Shown: piece after piece, positions 60,078-64,000 of the stretch | Position numbering within the stretch: position 1 is the first letter of the stretch | Layout of the letters: each line of letters begins with the position of its first letter | DNA from: an uncultured Bacteroidota bacterium | GTDB taxonomy: Bacteria; Bacteroidota; Bacteroidia; Chitinophagales; Chitinophagaceae | NCBI GenBank assembly: GCA_903882805.1 | Contig: CAIRYK010000041.1 | Location: 1-64,000 of the forward strand | DNA: 64,000 bases | Reading direction: 5' to 3' | The notes under the pieces: model-generated | Seen by the model: the letters and a program-made list of their open reading frames with translations, nothing else | Told to the model about the DNA's origin: nothing | Database searches by the model: none | Made by a program: the position numbers and the translations under genes

Positions 60078-63000
60078 ATGAAACGCAGTCTATTTTTCCT
60101 ATTAGTTATTTTGCTTCTTACCGGAGGAGTAAATGCGCAAACTACTCTATCATTATCCGGTTATCCAATTGTTACAACCGGGTGGGTAATGGGGGGTACC
60201 GGTTCTGCTTTTGCTGTTGACAGCATGATAGAACTTACCCGAAATTCTCCCAGTCAGAACGGATATATTTATTACAACTCAGCTATGAATGTAACAGCCT
60301 GTGGGCAGTTTACCGTAGATTTTGATTACAAAATCAGCAATTCTGGCGGCTGTGGCAATGGCGATGGTATTGGTTTTTATTTTCTCAACCCAATGACGGG
60401 GTTTACAGGTGGAGGCGGTTTGGGTTTCCCAACACCAATGACCGGTTTGGCGCTTACAATGGATACCTGGGATAATGATGGAGACGGTAGGAATCCCGAA
60501 TATGAATTGCTTGGCTACACATCTCCTACTGTTTACAGCGAAGGTTCAGGATTTCGAGTACCGGGTACCGCGATATTAGCAAGTCAAACATATATGGTTG
60601 ATGCCAGTTGGCATCATGTGCGCATTTCTTACAATGCTGGAACTATCAGGTTGTATGTGAATGGTAGTACATCCCCCAATATGACAGGTACTTTCCCTAT
60701 TACAACAGCTGGATATTTTGGTTTTTCAGCGGGTACAGGTTGCGCATATAATATACAAATGGTGAAAAGCGTATCTATTGTTGCTAATACAATAAGCGCA
60801 ATCTTAGGTCCTACAACCATTTGTCAGGGTAGCACGGTTTTAATGAGCGATTCTTCGACAGGTGGTACATGGGCCAGTAGCAATACCGCAGTTGCAACTA
60901 TAGGGTCTACCACTGGGTCTATGACCGGTGTATCTATTGGCACATCAACAATAACATATTCATATGGTACTGGTTGCTCGGCAACAACTACAGTCAATGT
61001 GGTTGTTCCTCCAAGTCCTATTTCAGGTACTACTACCTTTTGCCGCGGTACTACTTCTACATTAACCGACCCTACTACCGGCGGTACATGGACCAGTAGC
61101 AGCACAGCAGTTGCTACGGTAGGTTCTACTACAGGTGTAGTAACAGGGGTGACGGCAGGTACTGCTACAATTACTTATTCTACTGGTGGGAGTTGTTACG
61201 TAACAACTTCAGTGAACATAATACCTTCACCAGGGCCCATTACAGGACTAACAACGGTATGTACCGGAGCAAACATCACATTAGGTAATACGGTAACAGG
61301 AGGGCTGTGGACGAGCGGGTCGACGGGAGTAGCAACAGTTGGTTCTTCTTCAGGTATTGTAACCGGGGTTACGTCAGGTACTGCTATTATTACTTATTCA
61401 TTTAGCGGTATGTGTAGCGCTACAACTACTATTACAGTCAATCCGTCGCCGGCGCCCATCTCAGGTGTGCTTTATGTATGTGAAGGAAGTACGACTACAT
61501 TAAGTGATGGCACATCAGGCGGTACATGGACGAGCAGCAATATTACAATTGCTACGGTAGGATCGACAACTGGCGTTGTTGCAGGAGTAGCTGCTGGAAC
61601 GGCGAATATTACTTATTCTTTATCAACAGGGTGCAGGACAATTTCGAATCTAACGGTTAATCCATTACCCTCAATAATTACAGGATTATCGTCTGTATGC
61701 GTCGCTGCCACCATGACCCTAACAGACGGTACGCCGGGGGGAATATGGAGTAGTAGTAATACAGGAGTGGCCACTGTAGGTTCTTTATCTGGTATTGTAA
61801 CAGGAGTATCTGCAAGCACAGTAACAATTACCTATACTATAGCAACAGGATGTTATGTAACAACCAATATATTGGTGCAGCCCATACCGGCGCCCATAAC
61901 AGGAACCACAAATGCATGTCTTGGCTTCTCAACAACATTGGCCGACATTACAGCATTCGGGGCTTGGTCGAGTAGCGATGGGACCATAGCTTCTATAGAT
62001 CCAGCCACCGGCGTTGTTTCTGGCTTATATGCGGGTACTGTTACAATTACCTATACTCTACCAACGGGCTGTTTTATCACAATACCATTTACAGTTAATC
62101 CTGCACCAGATCCGATAACGGGCGTTACTAGTATTTGTTTCGGATCGACTACAACACTCACTGATGCTGGCGGCGGAACATGGACCAGCAGCAACACAGC
62201 AGTTGCTCCTGTAGGTTCTACTTCAGGTATTGTATCAGGCCTGTCTGTTGGTAGTGCAACAATTACCTATAGACTACCCACGGGTTGTTATACAACTACG
62301 CCGATGACAGTTAACCCTTTGCCCGGCCCAATATCCGGTCCTACGAGGTTGTGCGTTGGTTCAACAGGAACATTAACCAATTCAGGCGGCGGAACATGGT
62401 CGAGTAGTAATACCGCGGTAGCCCCTGTAGTTACTTCATTAGGTTTGGTAACTGGTTCATCGGCTGGTACTGCAACTATAACCTATTGGTTAAGTACAGG
62501 TTGCACATCTACAATAACTGTTACTGTTATTCCTGTTCCTAGCGCTATTTCCGGACCATCGTCAGTTTGTGTTGGAGGTACCATGACATTAACCGATGCT
62601 GTACCGGGAGGAACATGGAGCAGCAACCGTATAGCAGTGGCAACAGTAGGCAGCACAACAGGTATTGTGTCGGGAATAACAGCAGGCACTGCTACTATTT
62701 CTTATAGCATAATGCCGACATGTTTTGTAACGAAAACAATATCGGTAACTCCGGCTCCATCGCCGATTGCTGGTACTACCAGTATGTGCGTAGGCGGAAC
62801 TACTACTTTATTTGATCCTACACCCGGTGGTACCTGGAGTAGCAGTGATGTACTTGTTGCGACAGTTGGGTCGTTATCGGCAACCGTAGTTGGTGTTGCA
62901 GCAGGAACAGCGACCATAACCTATGCAACGGGCCCAAGTTGCTTTGCTGTGAGGATTGTAACTGTAAATCCAACTCCTACGGCAATAACAGGCCCCACCT

Positions 63001-64000
63001 CACTTTGCGCAGGAGACGTTATAACATTAGGTAATTCGGTAAGTGGGGGCATTTGGACCAGTAATAACACAGCAATTGCAACAATAGGTTCGACGACGGG
63101 CATTCTTAATGGCGTTCTCGCAGGTACTTCTGTAATTACCTATAATTTAGGACTTGGATGTTTTAAGACAAGCACAATTACCGTTACACCGATGCCCGGC
63201 GCCATAACGGGTAGTACAAATATCTGCGTTGGCCTCACTACTACGCTCAGTAATTCTGTATCAGGCGGCACCTGGACAAGTCTATATCCCTTGGTAGCTC
63301 CTGTGGGCGGCACCTCTGGTGTTGTAACCGGCGTTGCATTGGGAACTTCTATTATTACTTACCAATTGCCGACCGGTTGTTTTGTAACAACAACAGTAAC
63401 CGTAAATCCTGCTCCAGGTCCGATAACCGGCCCAACAACTGTATGTTCGGGTAATACAATTACATTAATAGATGGTATAACCGGTGGCAGCTGGAGTAGT
63501 AGTAATATGGCTGTAGGTACTATTGGCTCTACAAGCGGTGTGTTTACCGGCGTTGCCGCAGGCACATCAACCATTACTTATTCTCTGGGGCTGGGTTGTA
63601 TAGTTACAACACCTGTTACAGTATACACTTCGCCTACGCCTATATCGGGCGCTACTGCGCTCTGCGTTGGCGCAACAATACCGTTGGGTAATGGTGTGCC
63701 GGGCGGAACCTGGGTGAGCAGCAATACTGGCGTTGCGACAATTGGTTCTACTTCAGGTAGTCTTTTCGGAGTTTCTTTGGGTACTTCGGTAATTACTTAT
63801 CGCTTGCCCGGCGGCTGCTTGGCAACAACAACCATAACTGTAAGTCCTACACCCGGGCCAATTCTCGGATCGGCTACAGTTTGCGTTGGCGGATTTGCAA
63901 CATATACTAATATTGTATCTGGTGGTTTATGGACAAATTCAGGTACAGCAATGACCATAGGTTCTGTATCTGGTATTGCAACCGGCGTTGCAGTGGGTAC
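60078..64000 (+). CDS. Giant L-type-lectin-like protein with tandem 73-aa repeats, 3' end beyond the window
   Basis: An uninterrupted frame runs from the ATG at 60078 to the window end (1307 codons, no stop). A signal peptide (MKRSLFFLLVILLLTGGVNAQ) is followed by a domain of about 220 residues resembling L-type (legume) lectins: FTVDFDYKISNSGGCGNGDGIGFYF, GLALTMDTWDNDGDG and WHHVRISYNAGTIRLYVNG. From 60801 on, 73-aa Big2-like modules follow without linkers, 14 complete and a 15th cut off. Each has a conserved Cys near its start and a GC near its end, so each may hold one disulfide. A T9SS sorting domain is expected past the window edge but is not seen. It is probably a sugar-binding surface adhesin. 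Confidence 0.85.
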   Translation, partial: MKRSLFFLLVILLLTGGVNAQTTLSLSGYPIVTTGWVMGGTGSAFAVDSMIELTRNSPSQNGYIYYNSAMNVTACGQFTVDFDYKISNSGGCGNGDGIGFYFLNPMTGFTGGGGLGFPTPMTGLALTMDTWDNDGDGRNPEYELLGYTSPTVYSEGSGFRVPGTAILASQTYMVDASWHHVRISYNAGTIRLYVNGSTSPNMTGTFPITTAGYFGFSAGTGCAYNIQMVKSVSIVANTISAILGPTTICQGSTVLMSDSSTGGTWASSNTAVATIGSTTGSMTGVSIGTSTITYSYGTGCSATTTVNVVVPPSPISGTTTFCRGTTSTLTDPTTGGTWTSSSTAVATVGSTTGVVTGVTAGTATITYSTGGSCYVTTSVNIIPSPGPITGLTTVCTGANITLGNTVTGGLWTSGSTGVATVGSSSGIVTGVTSGTAIITYSFSGMCSATTTITVNPSPAPISGVLYVCEGSTTTLSDGTSGGTWTSSNITIATVGSTTGVVAGVAAGTANITYSLSTGCRTISNLTVNPLPSIITGLSSVCVAATMTLTDGTPGGIWSSSNTGVATVGSLSGIVTGVSASTVTITYTIATGCYVTTNILVQPIPAPITGTTNACLGFSTTLADITAFGAWSSSDGTIASIDPATGVVSGLYAGTVTITYTLPTGCFITIPFTVNPAPDPITGVTSICFGSTTTLTDAGGGTWTSSNTAVAPVGSTSGIVSGLSVGSATITYRLPTGCYTTTPMTVNPLPGPISGPTRLCVGSTGTLTNSGGGTWSSSNTAVAPVVTSLGLVTGSSAGTATITYWLSTGCTSTITVTVIPVPSAISGPSSVCVGGTMTLTDAVPGGTWSSNRIAVATVGSTTGIVSGITAGTATISYSIMPTCFVTKTISVTPAPSPIAGTTSMCVGGTTTLFDPTPGGTWSSSDVLVATVGSLSATVVGVAAGTATITYATGPSCFAVRIVTVNPTPTAITGPTSLCAGDVITLGNSVSGGIWTSNNTAIATIGSTTGILNGVLAGTSVITYNLGLGCFKTSTITVTPMPGAITGSTNICVGLTTTLSNSVSGGTWTSLYPLVAPVGGTSGVVTGVALGTSIITYQLPTGCFVTTTVTVNPAPGPITGPTTVCSGNTITLIDGITGGSWSSSNMAVGTIGSTSGVFTGVAAGTSTITYSLGLGCIVTTPVTVYTSPTPISGATALCVGATIPLGNGVPGGTWVSSNTGVATIGSTSGSLFGVSLGTSVITYRLPGGCLATTTITVSPTPGPILGSATVCVGGFATYTNIVSGGLWTNSGTAMTIGSVSGIATGVAVG
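60801..64000 (+). repeat. Tandem array of 219-bp units (73-aa modules), at least 14 complete
   Basis: Units begin at I(T/S)G-x-T-x-x-C-x-G and continue through G-G-T-W-x-S-S-N-T-A-V-A-T-(V/I)-G-S-T-(T/S)-G-x-V-x-G-V-x-A-G-T-x-x-I-T-Y-x-x-x-x-G-C and x-V-N-P-x-P. The period is 216-219 bp, with one or two residues missing in copies 7 and 8. The array continues past the window. Confidence 0.9.

Noticed and set aside
60629-63574. Several 60-93-codon - strand frames at the right edge
   Set aside because: They recur at the repeat period and are antisense shadows of the open + strand lectin-repeat gene.
55455-63999. CRISPR-like reading of the regular repeats
   Set aside because: Repeats of 219 and 267 bp are in-frame protein modules without short direct repeats and unique spacers, and no cas gene is present.

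Overview
The window looks like a chromosomal segment of a Bacteroidota bacterium, probably Chitinophagales/Chitinophagaceae (the lineage is an inference from gene content and mid-range GC). The evidence is three exported proteins with complete signal peptide plus type IX secretion (T9SS) sorting-domain architecture, a PorP/SprF-OmpA pair, LytS/LytTR-type signalling, a GH3-family protein, few Shine-Dalgarno sequences, and TAnnTTTG-like -7 promoter boxes. I see no tRNA, rRNA, insertion sequence, phage gene or CRISPR array. Most of the window is ordinary core or lineage-specific chromosome.

Layout. 0-7.4 kb: a T9SS-sorted SBBP beta-propeller protein (-), a PIG-L deacetylase with a C-terminal ThuA/amidotransferase-like region (+), and a DegT-fold sugar enzyme whose PLP lysine is replaced by histidine, followed by a small membrane protein. 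7.4-10.4 kb (-): LytTR response regulator, LytS-type kinase, DUF4288 protein and LiaF-like membrane protein, resembling a three-component envelope-stress module. 10.6-14.9 kb (+): biotin carboxyl carrier protein, a lipoprotein, pyruvate dehydrogenase E1 beta and an NHL-repeat T9SS protein. 14.9-21.6 kb (-): a lipoprotein/YgiC-like ATP-grasp pair, ClpS, GH3 and a large AsmA-family protein. 21.8-27.3 kb: a CBM9-like exported protein, a tiny membrane protein, two GT-C-type membrane glycosyltransferase-like proteins and an NlpC/P60 lipoprotein.

27.7-35.6 kb (+): a tight five-gene operon and the most interesting part of the window. It encodes a triple zinc-ribbon protein, a membrane-anchored Ser/Thr kinase with an atypical glycine loop, a triple-AAA+ CbxX/CfxQ-type ATPase with an N-terminal zinc ribbon, a zinc-ribbon/FHA protein and a PP2C phosphatase. 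Two junctions overlap by ATGA and another gap is 5 nt. It has the parts of a complete phospho-switch (writer, eraser, phosphothreonine reader) joined to an ATP-driven remodeller. No secretion or defence effector lies beside it, so its target is unknown.

35.7-46.4 kb: DUF1569, a RidA-family protein that appears to be a lipoprotein, a GT2 glycosyltransferase, a polytopic membrane protein, YciO/Sua5, FabD, a LolA-like protein, a DnaQ/GIY-YIG fusion and FtsK. 47-53.1 kb (+): PorP/SprF, an OmpA/PD40 protein, GlsB/YeaQ, PrmA, PlsY and a spermidine-synthase-like methyltransferase. 53.4-64 kb (+): a 1769-aa repeat-rich T9SS protein, an FAD-dependent oxidoreductase, and the first 1307 codons of a giant lectin-like protein with at least 14 tandem 73-aa repeats, which runs off the window. 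The same roughly 73-aa repeat module occurs once in the NHL protein, four times in the 1769-aa protein and about fifteen times in the last gene.
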